DNA of 64,000 bases from Astrothelium macrocarpum (GCA_021030915.1 JAGEMR010000007.1:310001-374000); one strand, 5' to 3'. Positions 35,300 through 47,166 are shown, counted from the stretch's first letter. Notes: generated by a model from the sequence alone, not told the origin. Numbers and translations: made by a program.

Positions 35300-36983
35300 A
35301 TGTCTCATGACTCCATCGAGTTCGTCACTCTCCAGCACCCTCAAGCCGCTGCTGTCGTTCCTTCGCTCCGTAGTCTTGCCCTTACCTCCAGTCTATCGCG
35401 AACTTCGAATGTACGCCCTTTAGAGCCAGACAGCGTGCGAGATGGACATGCAGGTGTATCCAAGGCAACCATAGCGTCTGTAATCAGCTCAGTAACGGTG
35501 GTGGCTGGGCTAAATTCAATGGTGAATGGGATTATCGGCGTGGGTTTGCCAACAATTGCAAGGGACCTGGCATTATGCGAGGAGCTATTGCTTTGGTGAG
35601 TGCATGGCATCAGAAGGGAGTTCACGAAGTGCTCCGTGTTGACTTTCATTTTTTGAAAGGCCAGCAGCCATAACATCCCTGACCTGTGGTTGCACCTTCC
35701 TAATATCAGGGTCAATGGTCCATGTCTTTGGTTCACGTATCATGTATCTCCTTGGATGCTCTCTCCAGTGTCTCTTTGTTCTTGGCTGTGGCTTGTCAAA
35801 AACCGCCGTTCAATTGCTCACGTTTCTGGGCCTAGCAGGTGTTGCTATTAGTTTCTATCTTCCTAGCGCGGTATCAATCATCACAAACACCTTGCCAACT
35901 GGAAAACCAAGGAATCTGGCGTTTGGATTCACGGGCAGTAGTCAGCCTGCAGGCTTTGCCATTGGATTCGTGCTTGGAGGACTCCTTTCTGACACCATCG
36001 GATGGCGGTATGGCTTCTTTATTTCCGCTGCAATAAATGCGATCATTGTCGTAGTCGCTGGGTTTGGTCTTCCCAAGGACACGAGGCCGTCTATCCCAAC
36101 GTCTTGGCAGAAGAGATGGGATATGGTTCGTCAAGATATTGACTGGATTGGTGCTTTAATTTCTAGCACATCCCTAGCATTGATGTCCTACACACTCGCA
36201 TCTGTCAGTGGCAGTAGTGCTAACATCAGAGAACCTGTCAATGCTGCTCTGTTGGCGATTGCGCTGGCGTTAGTCCCAGCGTTTATTATTTGGGTGGAAC
36301 GACAGGAGAGAAATAACAAGCCGGCATTAATCCCGAATTCTCTATGGCGAGATCGAGGTTTCACGAGCATATGTGTTGCTGTTTTTCTGGCCTGGGGAAC
36401 TTTAAATGGCGGAGAAATCATCATGAGCTTTTTTTTCCAGGACGTTCAGTTGCTAACCCCGGTCCAAACTAGTCTTCGCTTTATTCCAAATTTTGTCGGT
36501 GGCGTTTTTGTCAACATCATCAACGGACTTGTTGTCCATCGTCTACACGCAAATTGGATTGTAGTCGTAGCTCTTGCTGTCACATCTATTGGATCAATCC
36601 TAATGGCCGTTTGCAATCCTCATTGGAGTTACTGAGCTTGTGCGTTTCTTGCCAACTTCTTTCTCCCCACTGGTGTTGATACGCTGTTTACTGTGTCAAA
36701 CTTGCTTATTACCTCTGTGTTCCCAGCAAAGACGCAAGGTCTTGCAGGCGGTGTGTTCAATATGGTTTCACAGATTGGCAGAGCTGTTGGAGTAGCCTTG
36801 TCGCAAGTCATTGCGACTAGCGTTACGGCACATTCACACTACACGAACAAGTCAAGTCCACCTGCGCGACTGGAAGGATACCATGCAAGTTTTTGGTATT
36901 GCTTTGCTGTTAATGTCGTGACGCTGCTAATTGCACTCTGGGGCCTAAAATCGATCGGAAAAGTCGGTGATAAGAGGGATTGA
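35300..36983 (+). pseudogene. MFS drug/toxin-efflux-type transporter interrupted by an in-frame TGA
   Basis: Exon 1 is 35300-35595, intron 35596-35659 (64 nt), and exon 2 runs from 35660. The frame is open to TGA at 36633-36635, giving 423 aa and ending NPHWSY. The same frame then continues without interruption to 36983, encoding ACAFLANFFLP, NLLITSVFPAKTQGLAGG and the last two membrane segments. In relatives a Trp follows the NPxWxY-like segment, so TGG to TGA is the simplest change. Read through, it would be 538 residues plus the stop, normal for the 14-segment DHA2-type family. Features include VNGIIGVGLPTIARDL in segment 1, GFTGSSQPAGFAIGFVLGG (motif C-like) and WRYGFFISAAINA. As it stands the protein lacks its C-terminal segments. 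A pseudogene, a sequencing error or readthrough are the options. Confidence 0.85.
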
Positions 36984-37610
36984 GAGTCATAAAAACCATG
37001 GATGATTTGCGCTCATAAGAACTTCATTCATAACTTGTTATAGCGCACGTCAATTACAATGTGGGTAGAAATCCTTTTTCCTTGTTATGCCGAACCCAGA
37101 TTCGAGTAGAATGAGTTGGTTAACAAAAAATGGCACGGTTCTTTTGTTTTTTGTTTTTTTTTGGTAAATCTCCCTGCACTTATTGAGGGACCCAATGATG
37201 CTACAAGTCGTTCGAAAATCCCAATGCATGGTAATAGCAGCTTTGTGTGCTGAAAGCCACGTTGGAGTCAAAGCTACTGTTTCAAACATGCCCAAGTCAT
37301 GATTTTTAGTAATGTCAGATCTGAGTGGCAGCGATTGTGTATTTTTCCTACGGTTGTCGATTCATACGCGAAGTCACAAGCTCTCCAAACCATTCACACT
37401 CATAAACAGGAATTGTGCAGAGTCGTTCGCATTTTTTATGTTGACATACAGGCATTGAGTATTTAAGAACTCCTCGTTCCTACTTTATTTACTTTCCCAT
37501 CATTCACCAACTACTTCCAGATCCCTTTGCAAAGCGTGTACAAATCCTTCGATATATCGAACAATACAAATATCTGCTAAGCTTAGGTTCGAGACTCTTG
37601 TCAACGGGAA
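36984..37610. other. Intergenic region
   Basis: About 630 bp between the transporter and the UIM-repeat gene, same strand. Contains a short T-rich tract near 37140-37165. No gene is visible; it holds the promoter of the downstream gene. Confidence 0.5.
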
Positions 37611-39386
37611 ATGTGCAAACAAGTGATCCGTCTCTACCCTCTCTGCACTCCAGATCAATCTAGCCCACCATGGCATGAGACTGTGGATGAAACAGTGCAA
37701 TGTCAGGAAGCTGTCAATAGAGGCGTTCTATGCGAAGAGCTTGAAGATCCACAAGTCCTAACTATTAAGAACAGCAGATGCCCGCCTTGTCTTTTGCATG
37801 ATCAACAAGAGCATAACACTCGTAAGGATTGGGAGGAGCAGGCTTTGGCGGAATCCGAACGGTTTGCCGCAGAACATGCGGAACAGCTGGCCCAACGTCA
37901 AGCTAATCTAGCTCAGCAAGAGGAAGAAGACCTACAGCGAATTCTTCAAGAGTCCGAACAAACAGCGCAGCAGGGTCCAGTAGAGCAAGGGTCCTTAGAA
38001 AATGAAGAAGAGCTCCGTGAAGCCTTGCAAGCGTCTATGGGAACGACCCAGGAAGACGAGCAGCGCCGAGCGGCGCTTCACGGCGACAGTCATGAAGAAG
38101 AGCTCCGTAGGGCGGTTGAAGCCTCTATGGACACGACTATGGAAGATGAGCAGCGTCGGGCGGCACGTTCTGGACCGCGCATCTTCTTCGTGAGGCATGT
38201 GAAGAAAATGTGTTGCGGCAAAGTTATCAAGGAGAAGACAGACATTGAAAAGGATGTTGATTCTGATGGCATTCCATTCCTTGAAGAGGAGGACGATATG
38301 CCTTGCGAAGAATGTATCCGACGCCTGCTTGCAGAGCAAGATGCACTACAGTTTGGAGGATCTAGTACTGGCGCAGATGTACCTACAGTGAGAACTGGTG
38401 ATCTTCCGCTTGAACTTAGCACCGCAATGCTTCGCGCCTCTGACTCAGATCCGGATTCAATTGGCCGTGGCAAGGAACCATGGTATTCCCATCCTCAAAA
38501 TACGCCAATCCTCGATTCACATACAGGATCAAATCATGATTTCAACCAGATGTATCCGCCTATTCACGCACGATTGGAGACAACCAACACAAATTCGCCA
38601 GACTCCGGTCCTCCTGGATACATGTCAACCATGAATCTCAGCGGTCTGGCTGTAGCTCCATCGCCTGGCACTATTAATGCCGCCGAATCAACAGAGATCA
38701 CCCATTTACAGGAGGCTTTGCTGGAGGAGGAGGAAGAAGAAGAAGAAATATCCAAGCTGCATGAGAGGCATGCGCATGTGAATGCATCATTGCTTGCTCA
38801 AGGACGTCCAGATATCTCAAACAATACCAGAATGTCCTGGTCTCGTGGTAACAGACCCTCTGCATTCGCCGAGAGCGATGACCAGGACGAAAGTCGCCCA
38901 GCAAGCCCTCGCACCGTCATGGCAAACAAGCAGCAAGAAGATGCTGCACGAGAGTACCTCGCTGCTGCACGTGCAAACCTGCAAAATCTTCAACATCAGC
39001 GGACCCAGCCAGGGACGTCCTTTGCATCCGGCCATGGCAGCTATCCAGGCAATAGTCAAGAAGACGACGATGCTCTCGGCGACTTACCAGCAAATTTGTC
39101 TCGCATGCACACATCTTCCGTTTCCCCCTCAGCCAGTGCGTTCCGCCGCGGCGGCCTCCGGCCTCCTCACCAACCATTCGCTAGCTCCTCTTCGTCCTCT
39201 GCGCTGCATGGCACCGGCAGATCCCTAGATACTCCACCCAGCGCGCCTCGCGGACCTGGGGATCACGACTGGAACCATGACTGGTTAGGTGAGGAGCACA
39301 ATCGGACGGAGCGGCTACCGAGCTTTGCGAGTAGCATAGATGTGTCGAAGGGAACGAGACCGGTGCCGGACCAGGAGACAGAATGA
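37611..39386 (+). CDS. Intronless protein with tandem ubiquitin-interacting motifs and Cys clusters
   Basis: A single 591-codon exon. I do not recognise the whole protein. The N-terminal ~65 residues carry six Cys and two His, ending CPPC. Residues ~75-130 form a Gln/Glu/Ala-rich helical stretch. Two units 30 aa apart, NEEELREALQASMGTTQEDE and HEEELRRAVEASMDTTMEDE (residues ~131-180), fit the ubiquitin-interacting motif: acidic patch, hydrophobic positions, central Ala and conserved Ser. A preceding EEEDLQRILQESEQ is a weaker third. Next come KKMCCGKVIKEKT and PCEEC, a second Cys cluster. A second acidic helix (HLQEALLEEEEEEEEISK) lies near residue 365, and the rest is Ser/Pro-rich and probably disordered. 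Ubiquitin binding is inferred; no catalytic domain is seen. Confidence 0.8.
   Translation: MCKQVIRLYPLCTPDQSSPPWHETVDETVQCQEAVNRGVLCEELEDPQVLTIKNSRCPPCLLHDQQEHNTRKDWEEQALAESERFAAEHAEQLAQRQANLAQQEEEDLQRILQESEQTAQQGPVEQGSLENEEELREALQASMGTTQEDEQRRAALHGDSHEEELRRAVEASMDTTMEDEQRRAARSGPRIFFVRHVKKMCCGKVIKEKTDIEKDVDSDGIPFLEEEDDMPCEECIRRLLAEQDALQFGGSSTGADVPTVRTGDLPLELSTAMLRASDSDPDSIGRGKEPWYSHPQNTPILDSHTGSNHDFNQMYPPIHARLETTNTNSPDSGPPGYMSTMNLSGLAVAPSPGTINAAESTEITHLQEALLEEEEEEEEISKLHERHAHVNASLLAQGRPDISNNTRMSWSRGNRPSAFAESDDQDESRPASPRTVMANKQQEDAAREYLAAARANLQNLQHQRTQPGTSFASGHGSYPGNSQEDDDALGDLPANLSRMHTSSVSPSASAFRRGGLRPPHQPFASSSSSSALHGTGRSLDTPPSAPRGPGDHDWNHDWLGEEHNRTERLPSFASSIDVSKGTRPVPDQETE
38002..38170 (+). 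repeat. 90-bp tandem duplication encoding the UIMs
   Basis: The unit starting ATGAAGAAGAGCTCCGT at 38002 recurs at 38092, a period of exactly 90 bp. The two copies remain similar for about 75-80 bp, through the GAGCAGCG-CG-GCGGC segment. This indicates that the second UIM arose by local duplication. Confidence 0.85.
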
Positions 39387-41412
39387 TTGATCGTCGGGCA
39401 TATTACTCTTTCGTGTCGCTTCTTTTTCCTTTCCCTTTGGATATGTATGAAATCAGATAGTGGCATGCGATCGTACTCCTTCTAGCGCGTAAGCGATGGT
39501 GTGGTTGGCCTGGGTGATGTGTTGATAGATTAGAGTAGGTGCGCCTGGTATACGGCTATGCAGAAACCACGGTCACATGATGAAGTTCTCGATGACAATC
39601 CTATAGCTCTTGAGCGACATAATCTTATATGCACTCATAAACGAGTTAGTATTTATAAAATCTCAACGGTAAGATAGCATAATGCAGCATTGAACAGCCT
39701 CCCATGATCTCAGTTCGACACCAAAAACGTGTGTGGTAAGAGCTCTTTCACTCAAACATCTCGTTTTGCTTAGATCTGGAGAACCTACTTGTCTAAATGA
39801 TGCGCCGCCATACCGAGAATATTTCACGGTGTCATATCAATTTGGAACTACTATGTACATAGGGTTGGCCCTTGGCCGTTCATTTGAGGCTTTACACGTC
39901 CTTCCAACTTCCCTTCTTCGTATCGCATCACTCATTACGAATTCATAGAGAGTCAATCTATCCAAGACAAAGTTTATTTTTAGCTTGCCCGGATCTTATA
40001 TTGACCGGCTGATGACGTCCAGGGTCACAGCATGGCGTTGCGGCTCTCGTATCGTCGCAAAATTAGGGTCGCATGTGGATCTCAGCTGCGTCTTGGCAAG
40101 GCAAGCATGCACACCGCTGCACTCCTGTCCCACAGGAGGCGCACTTCATGACTACATCACGCGGCAGAGCTATGGCACTGCTGTCGTCGAAAGCAAGTGT
40201 CAAAAGCAAACGGGTGTGACGGGATGGTGTCGTGTCATGACCATAAGTGCTTGAGTTGTCAAGGCTTCTCGGTGAACAAAGGTCACCGAAAATTAAGGGA
40301 CCTTTCCCGTGGACCAACTATTGCGCGGATTTTGCCATTTGCTCATCTTTCCTGAACGCCAAAGAGCCTCAGCCTTGCCAGGAACGAGTTGCCAACAGAT
40401 GTCTGACGGACCCATAGGTCGCAATGGCCGATGGGCAGCCATCTGTAGGTTGGGGATGCTGGCATGACCCCCAAAAGGCACTACTCTTGTGGCTGGAAAG
40501 GATGGCACTAGGCGATTCGTAGCCCAATCGGCGAGCTGTCAGCGCAACGATCTGCGAATGTTTCATCCCAAAGGACTTGCCCGTAAAGTCGAGAATGCGA
40601 CAGAGACGGCAAATGGAATCTTGTTCCTAACCAATATCCAATCGCGGCCCTGGTCATCCCCGCGCTCTTTCGATCCGCTTGCGCACATGAACAGATGTGA
40701 AGCTGCAGTACGACTCTGGTCTGGAAAAGTCACGATTGCTTCTCAAACGCTACACAGCGTTTGGTTCGGCGTGGAAAGCTCGGGTTCTGGATCACTCGCC
40801 CAGAACACGGTCAGGAATTTCTCCTTAATCAACGGATCTTAAATCTTGGCAGTCTTGACCAATTTACGGGAAAGGCCGTTCCACTATACTGAAATAGAGT
40901 GGCTAGGATTGGCTGACGATCCACCCGAGGCTTTTAGTGGTTCTCTTCCTCACAACCTTGCGAGTCGGCGCAGAGCGCTGACTGGGGGAGCCTTGCTTCT
41001 GCGCATAGTTGCTGCTTACGCCGAGGGGTTGAAGCTCAGGCTCTATCCAAAAGTTTTAATAACGGACCATTACCTTCCCAAGTACTCCACCTGTACATGA
41101 TCTTTGGGAGTACTTCCACTTTTCCCCACCACACTCGCCGCTAGGGGCTGCATTCGCCCCCAAGTCACGCTCTCTTTGATTCTTCTTTGGTCGAGCTTGT
41201 GACTGTCAAGCACCACTTTCATTGGACTTTATGTTCAAAGATAGCGGTGCCTTTGACTACCGTTAACCGGTGACGACAACATCCGAGTGGCGGGCTGATC
41301 GTTGAAGGAAGTTCCTTCATTCACTGAATACTTCTTGTGCATATTATCAGTATCAATATCCCCGTCGCTCGCTCAGACATTCTTTCGCACAAAGTTCATC
41401 CTACGCGCAGAT
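39387..41412. other. Gene-poor region upstream of GH20
   Basis: About 2 kb. Open frames up to 117 codons (40489-40842 plus) have no recognisable motif or splice partner. The part next to 41412 is the GH20 promoter and has a CCCCAC motif (CreA-like, reverse) near 41125. No gene is supported. Confidence 0.45.
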
Positions 41413-43300
41413 ATGGTGAAACTTATCAGTACACTCATTGCTTGTGCCCCGGCCGTTTCGGCCTTGTGGCCCATACCCGAGACCTATACCCATGGGGATT
41501 CTGTACTTTTCATTAATCAAAATACGCCTGTAACATATAATGGCAAACAATTGGTAGGCGCATTTGTTGCAATTTTCAAAAGATATCCAGCTAATTGAGT
41601 ATCAACACAGTCTCTTGCATCTGCGTCTACCAACAGCTTCTCAAGTTCCTACGGCTCAAGCAACGGGTCAGTGACTGGGGCTCAAATCGTTGGATCAGCT
41701 ATCCAGCGTACATATCAAACAATCTTCAACCAAAGTTATGTGCCTTGGAAATTTCACCCTCGTAACGCGGATTTTGAGCCATCGTCGAATTCGAGTGGAA
41801 ACGTGATAACGAGTATCAAGCTTGTCCAAAATGCATCAAATCCTGCCGATATTGGACGACCGTCCGTTGGAAGTATTGATGAAAGCTATGCCCTTGATGT
41901 GACCAGCGACGGCAGTGTTGTAATCAGCGGTAAATCTTCTCAGGGCATTGCACATGGCTTGACTACTTTTACCCAATTGTTCTATCAGTACTCAGCTGGC
42001 GGCGCATACACCCCACTGGCACCAGTGTCAATTACGGATGCACCGAAATTCTCCTACCGCAGTCTTCAGATGGACACAGCACGTGCTTTCTATCCGGTTT
42101 CAGATGTGCTTCGAATGATCGACGCTGCGGCTTACAACAAGTTCAACCACTTCCACATCCATGCTACTGACTCACAATCCTGGCCGTTGGAGATTCCTTC
42201 TATCTCCAATCTTACCTCCCTTGGCGCGTATCGCAAAGATCTCATTTATAGCGCGTCAGATTTACAACAAATCCAAGAATATGCCGCTACTCTTGGTGTC
42301 GAGGTTGTTATTGAGATCGACTCTCCGGGCCACAGTGGATCGATTGCGTTCAGCCGTCCCGACTTGATCACTGCTTTTAATGAGCAACCAGATTGGGATG
42401 CTTACGCCGCCGAACCTCCTTCCGGAGCGCTGAAGCTCAACAGCACAGACGTATACAATTTCATGGATGACCTCTACTCTGACCTCCTTCCTCGCGTCAA
42501 GCCGTACACCAGCTACTTCCACACTGGTGGTGATGAGATCAACACAATGGATTACCTGATTGATAACACTGTCCAATCGGACAATGATTCTGTCATACAG
42601 CCATTGCTCCAAAAGTTCGTGGACCGCAATCATGATCAGATCCGCGCCAACGGCTTGCATCCCGTTGTATGGGAGGAAATGCTGCTCACATGGAATCTCA
42701 CGCTCGGTAGTGATGTTCTGATTCAGACCTGGGAATCGGTTACCGGCTCGGTCGCACAGACTGTAGCGAGGGGACACAAGGCTCTTGCAGGCAATTACAA
42801 TTTCTGGGTACGCTACCTATCTCCATCCCGTTTAACCTGAGCTGGTTGCACCTTACTAACACGAGAACTTCCAGTACCTCGACTGCGGCCAAGGACAATG
42901 GCTCGACTTCTACCCTAACGTTTCAGCGACGTGGTGGCCATATCCCGATTACTGCTCACCGCGCAAGAATTGGCGCCTCATGTACTCGTACGATCCACTT
43001 GAGGGTATCCCAGCCAACGAAACGCACCTCGTCGTTGGTGGTGTCGTTGCCATTTGGTCGGAACAAACGGATCCAGCTAACCTCGATCGCATGGTCTGGC
43101 CTCGCGCTGGTGCTGCTGCTGAGGTGCTGTGGTCTGGTGCCAAGGACGCAACAGGTCAGAATCGCAGCCAAGTAACGGCAAGCCCGCGGTTGGCGGATAT
43201 GCGAGAGCGGCTGTTGGCACGCGGGGTGTCCGCTGAGCCGGTGCAGATGCCGTTCTGTACACAGAATGGAACGCAATGCGCTGAGATTCACGCAAACTGA
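41413..43300 (+). CDS. Secreted beta-N-acetylhexosaminidase, GH20
   Basis: Removes terminal N-acetylglucosamine or N-acetylgalactosamine from chitin oligomers and glycans. In fungi it takes part in wall recycling and chitin use. Exons: 41413-41553, 41611-42807, 42875-43300, with introns of 57 and 67 nt, giving 587 aa. Residues 1-18 are a signal peptide (MVKLISTLIACAPAVSAL). A GH20b-type N-domain (LWPIPETYTHG onward) precedes the TIM barrel: FSYRSLQMDTARAFYPV, KFNHFHIHATDSQSWP and IEIDSPGHSG, then HTGGDE with the catalytic Asp-Glu pair (about D355/E356), and WEEML and QTWES later in the barrel. The end (QMPFCTQNGTQCAEIHAN) has a Cys pair, as in other fungal enzymes. Multiple N-glycosylation sites are visible. 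Confidence 0.95.
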
Positions 43301-43796
43301 TAATGAGCTCTCTTGAGAAAATTCTTGCATGATCATTGACGGACTACGTATTCCTAGTAGTTTCTTTCAATACTTTCGTGTCTCCTGCGAAGACGTAGGA
43401 ATGACTTCTTTTTAAAAGGCAATGTTTTGCTGTAGCATAGAACGCATGAAAATTATCTGTACGAGTTATTTTCGACGAAAACTTGCTTTCAAAGATCGAT
43501 GTGTTGTGATGTCGTAGTAGTAAGAATTGTGTAGTAGCACTCATGGAATGAATCTGAAGTGAATTCTAGAAGAGCTTCAATGCTGCGAGATCATTTGATA
43601 TCGACGATCCCACGGTTGCAAAGGTGCGAGCCCTCCGCTCTGTCCGTCTGAGCCCCGATGTTTCGCCGATGGTCTCGCTTAACAGCCAATCATTTGCATC
43701 GGATGCTCACACCACCATCTTCACTTTTCCAACTGCCTTAGACGACGACATTCAACAAGTTTTACATTCTGCCCAAATCGAGTACTACCAGTCAAG
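43301..43796. other. eL18 promoter region
   Basis: About 500 bp between the GH20 stop and the eL18 start, both on the plus strand. It contains the GH20 3' region and the ribosomal protein promoter. I recognised no specific regulatory motif. Confidence 0.5.
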
Positions 43797-44605
43797 ATGG
43801 GTATGTTGTGCTCAATTTATTCTTCTAGGACACCTGGAATATGACAATCAAAGAGATCAATAATTATTAACAATCCGTTATCTGCACAGGTATCGATTTG
43901 GACCGTCACCATGTGCGTAACTCGCACCGCAAAGCCCCTAAGAGCGACAACGTCTATCTCAAGCTGCTCGTAAAACTCTACCGCTTCCTCGCACGTAAGT
44001 TACTATATTCAACATATCCTCCTCCCACATTCTTCTACCCGATCGTGAAGTCCCAGCAGCAAGCGCAGTCTCTCTAACCCAATCCAGGTCGCACCGACTC
44101 CCCCTTCAACCAAGTCGTCCTCCGCCGCCTCTTCCAATCTCGCACCAATCGCGCCCCCATCTCACTCTCCCGCATCGTCGCCACCACCACATCCCCCTCC
44201 ACACCCGCGCCAACCAAGACCATCGTCATCGTCGGCACTGTCACCGATGACAACCGCCTGCTCAACGTGCCGAAGCTCGAGATCGCCGCACTACGCTTTA
44301 CCACAACGGCGCGTGCTCGCATTGTGAAGGCTGGGGGTGAGTGCTTGACGCTGGATGAGTTGGCGCAGCGGAAGCCAAAGGGCGAGAATACCATTTTGTT
44401 GAGAGGGCCGAAGTCACATCGGGAGGCAGTCAAGCATTTCGGATTCGGACCACATAAACACAAGGTGAGCGCATCTATAGGATGAAGTGGATACATGTAA
44501 CGGTGTTGCTGACGAGGGTATCTCCAGAAACCGTATGTGGAGAGCAAAGGCCGTAAGTTTGAGCGCGCCCGTGGACGCAGACGATCTCGTGGTTTCAAGG
44601 TGTAA
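43797..44605 (+). CDS. rpl18: 60S ribosomal protein eL18
   Basis: Structural protein of the large cytosolic ribosomal subunit. Exons: 43797-43800, 43890-43994, 44088-44464, 44528-44605, with introns of 89, 93 and 63 nt, giving 187 aa, the normal eL18 length. Conserved stretches are GIDLDRHHVRNSHRKAP, YLKLLVKLYRFLARRT, APISLSRIV, KGENTILLRGPKSHREAVKH, FGFGPHKHKKPYVESKGRK and the basic end FERARGRRRSRGFKV. The first exon is just ATG G. Very short first exons that place an intron next to the start are common in fungal ribosomal protein genes. A 217-codon frame on the opposite strand overlaps exon 3 and is a shadow. Confidence 0.96.
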
Positions 44606-44911
44606 GCCCGACTCTGAGGTTGCAGGTGAAGTAGCAGGGAAGGGTAGATGCAGACGGCGCCCAGGATCATTGACATGGATGTGGTGGGCTTTGATTGTTT
44701 ATGCTCAAGATGCTTAGCTTGCAGCATCTCGAACTCCCAAGATCAATACGATTGTACTGCTTGACCATATTTCCCTCAGCAAAATGGATCTCGATGATAA
44801 TGTTATCTTCCAAGTCTAGAATTTTCAAAACAACCACCCTACCAAATCTTTTATGGCCAAAATCCCACTCGCTCTCAGCTAGTCGCGAAAGCCCACCCGC
44901 CATCTCTCACT
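44606..44911. other. Convergent 3' gap between eL18 and PRO2
   Basis: About 306 bp holding the two 3' untranslated regions. No feature is recognised. Confidence 0.5.
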
Positions 44912-46389
44912 CTACTCTACTTCCAACCGCTTGTGCTTCCACACTTTCCCGCCCTTTCCCCCGTAATCTCCGGCCACCTGTCCCTTCCCTCTGACCTCGT
45001 ACTTGTATATTGTCAGCCCCTCCAAACCTACCGGACCCCTAGCATGTATCTTGTTTGTGCTGATGCCCACCTCCGTTCCAAAGCCAAATCGCTGGCCATC
45101 AGCCATTCTCGTACTCGTGTTCCAAAATACACACGCCGAATCCACACTCGCAAGAAAGATGTCAGCGCGCTCCGCCGAAGCGGTTAGAATGGCATCTGTA
45201 TGGTGCGACGAATGCGCGTTGATATGCGCGATTGCCTCCTCTAGCGCCTCTTCCGCTGAAGCTTTTCCAGCTCCAACCGTCTTGACGGCGAGTACGCGAT
45301 CCAGAAACTCCGTATCGAAGTCCTCTGGCGAAGCGGCGGCTATGCTTCCCCCTGACCTCGTCAGTGCCGGGTCCAGGGCTTCCGTAAGCGCCTTCCGTGA
45401 TGCATCATCGCAGCGTAGTTGGACGCCTTCCTTCAATAGCGCAGTCGCGACGTCTGGAAGCAATGTGCGCAATGCTGTCTCATCGACGACTAGGGTCTCA
45501 ATGCTGTTGCAGGCGGCAGGGTAGTCGACCTTGGCATCGCGGATGACACGCACTGCAGTATCACGGTCGGCATCTGCACACAAGTAAAGATTGCAGCGAC
45601 CGTCAGCGTGACCAAGCACAGGCATGGTAGAGTTAGTTTGGCAAGTACGGACAAGGGCGTTGGAGCCGCGAGGGATGACGAGGTCGATGTAGGAGTCCAG
45701 TTGGAGGAGCGGCTTGATTGCTTCTCGAGTAGTGACAAGTTGAAGGGCATCGTTGGGGACAGCGGTTGTGCTAAGAGCGTGTGCGATGATGGTGGAGATA
45801 GTTTGGAAGGATGCGGTGGTTTCGGAGCCGCCCTTGAGGATGGCGGCATTACCGGATTTGAGAGCGAGAGCAGCGATATTGGCAATGACTTCAGGGCGGG
45901 CCTCGAAAATAATGAGGAGGACGCCAATCGGACAAGACTTGCGTTGACAGATGAGGTCGGTGTCAAGTTGCATGCGATGATCGATCTTGCCGACTGCGTA
46001 ATATATGAATAGCTGTTCTCATTCTTTGAAGAAGGAAGGAAGAGATGGAAGTGGATTGATATGTGAAAGTATGGAATTTCTGACCTACTCGGATCTTCTA
46101 ATGCCCTAACGTCTAGAATGCCTTGGAGCATGTCATCCCATTTTCCTGGTCGACTGAGGTCTAGGCGCTTTAGAATGCTTGGACTGAATTCGCCGCTTTC
46201 TGATGCCTCTACGGCCGAAGCGACGTCGGATCTGTTTGCAGACAAGACACTTTCCCTAGCTCCTGCCAATGCATCATGGATGACTGTCAGAGCATCATTA
46301 CGTTGCTTAGTGGTGAGGACGGCAAGCTTGCGGGATGCTGCTCGGGCTGCTTTTGCGCATTCAATTGGCGAAGCATTGGTGAGGGACAT
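44912..46389 (-). CDS. pro2: Gamma-glutamyl phosphate reductase (glutamate-5-semialdehyde dehydrogenase)
   Basis: Catalyses the second step of proline synthesis, NADPH-dependent reduction of gamma-glutamyl phosphate to glutamate-5-semialdehyde, in the cytosol. Exons on the minus strand: 46389-46089 and 45993-44912, intron 95 nt, giving 460 aa. The splice rebuilds EDPIGKIDHRMQLD. Family motifs: CPIGVLLIIFEARPEVIANI, ALKSGNAAILKGGSE, IPRGSNALV, PVLGHADGRCNLYLC, and the catalytic Cys in DYPAACNSIETLVVD (about C262). Near the end is FGFGTEVGISTNKIHARGPVGLEGL, the best-known signature of the enzyme. Only the reductase half is present, as in fungi generally, where glutamate 5-kinase is a separate gene. 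Confidence 0.96.
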
Positions 46390-47166
46390 GAAGGAAGATG
46401 TCTGGAAGCAGACAGACAGGATGGATCTAAGGTGGAAATTTCGGATGTTCTGAAAATACGAATAGATTAAAATTTCTGGACATAGTCAGAAACTCGGTTA
46501 AAAAAAAAAAAAAGGAATTTCCCGAATGGGATTAGCGCAGTGTTGCTTGATTGAGATGCTGGGTAAGGAATGCAGTCGTTGCGATAAGTAACGTAGGATG
46601 GAACTGTACCTAGTTTCTCGATCGATACGGACGGGACTCTTACACTTGCGAGCCCTCTTTCGCTAAATAATGTATTTGCGGAGATAATCCAAAAGTGGTC
46701 GTCGCTCTCCACGTCAGTGGAAGGTGGTGCTCGGGTCGCATGTGCCATGTGTCAAGCGAGCCAATCCCCGTCGCCCAGCCTCCCCCCACCTCCATCTCCC
46801 CTCCAACCTCGCGCTTTTCCAGCGAACAGCATGCCTCAATTGGTGAACCGACCATCAAGCTGACGTACTATTGCCTCCTTCTAAATGTCGAAGGCTGGCT
46901 TCATCCGCCCTCATTATTAAGGATTACTCAAGGTGATGGCTATTCCTGCTTTTCTTCCCTCACCTTCTCCCATTGCGACCATCTGCCACCCGGTCGTTCT
47001 CTTCCCCCTCTCTCACTCATATCTACGTCAGTTTTCATTGCCTCAAGTGTCACTCTCGTAGCTCGTACACATCGTTGCTGGGGTGCCATTCGCTTTTGCT
47101 GATAAACAGACACTTCATCTTCCACCCTCCTGTCTATCCCTCTCCATCCTCAACACCGTCTCAGCC
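46390..47166. other. Divergent promoter of PRO2 (-) and Crh-type gene (+)
   Basis: About 780 bp. Contains a run of about 15 A at 46500-46514 close to PRO2 and pyrimidine-rich stretches (CT-rich near 46770-47000 and 47110-47160) before the Crh start, as common in fungal 5' leaders. No specific operator is recognised. Open frames here are unsupported. Confidence 0.5.

Noticed and set aside
44074..44727. A 217-codon open frame antisense to eL18
   Set aside because: It overlaps the conserved eL18 exons on the other strand and has Arg/Pro-rich low-complexity content with no motif.
45003..46012. Plus-strand frames of 134 and 173 codons opposite PRO2
   Set aside because: They are antisense shadows of conserved PRO2 sequence.
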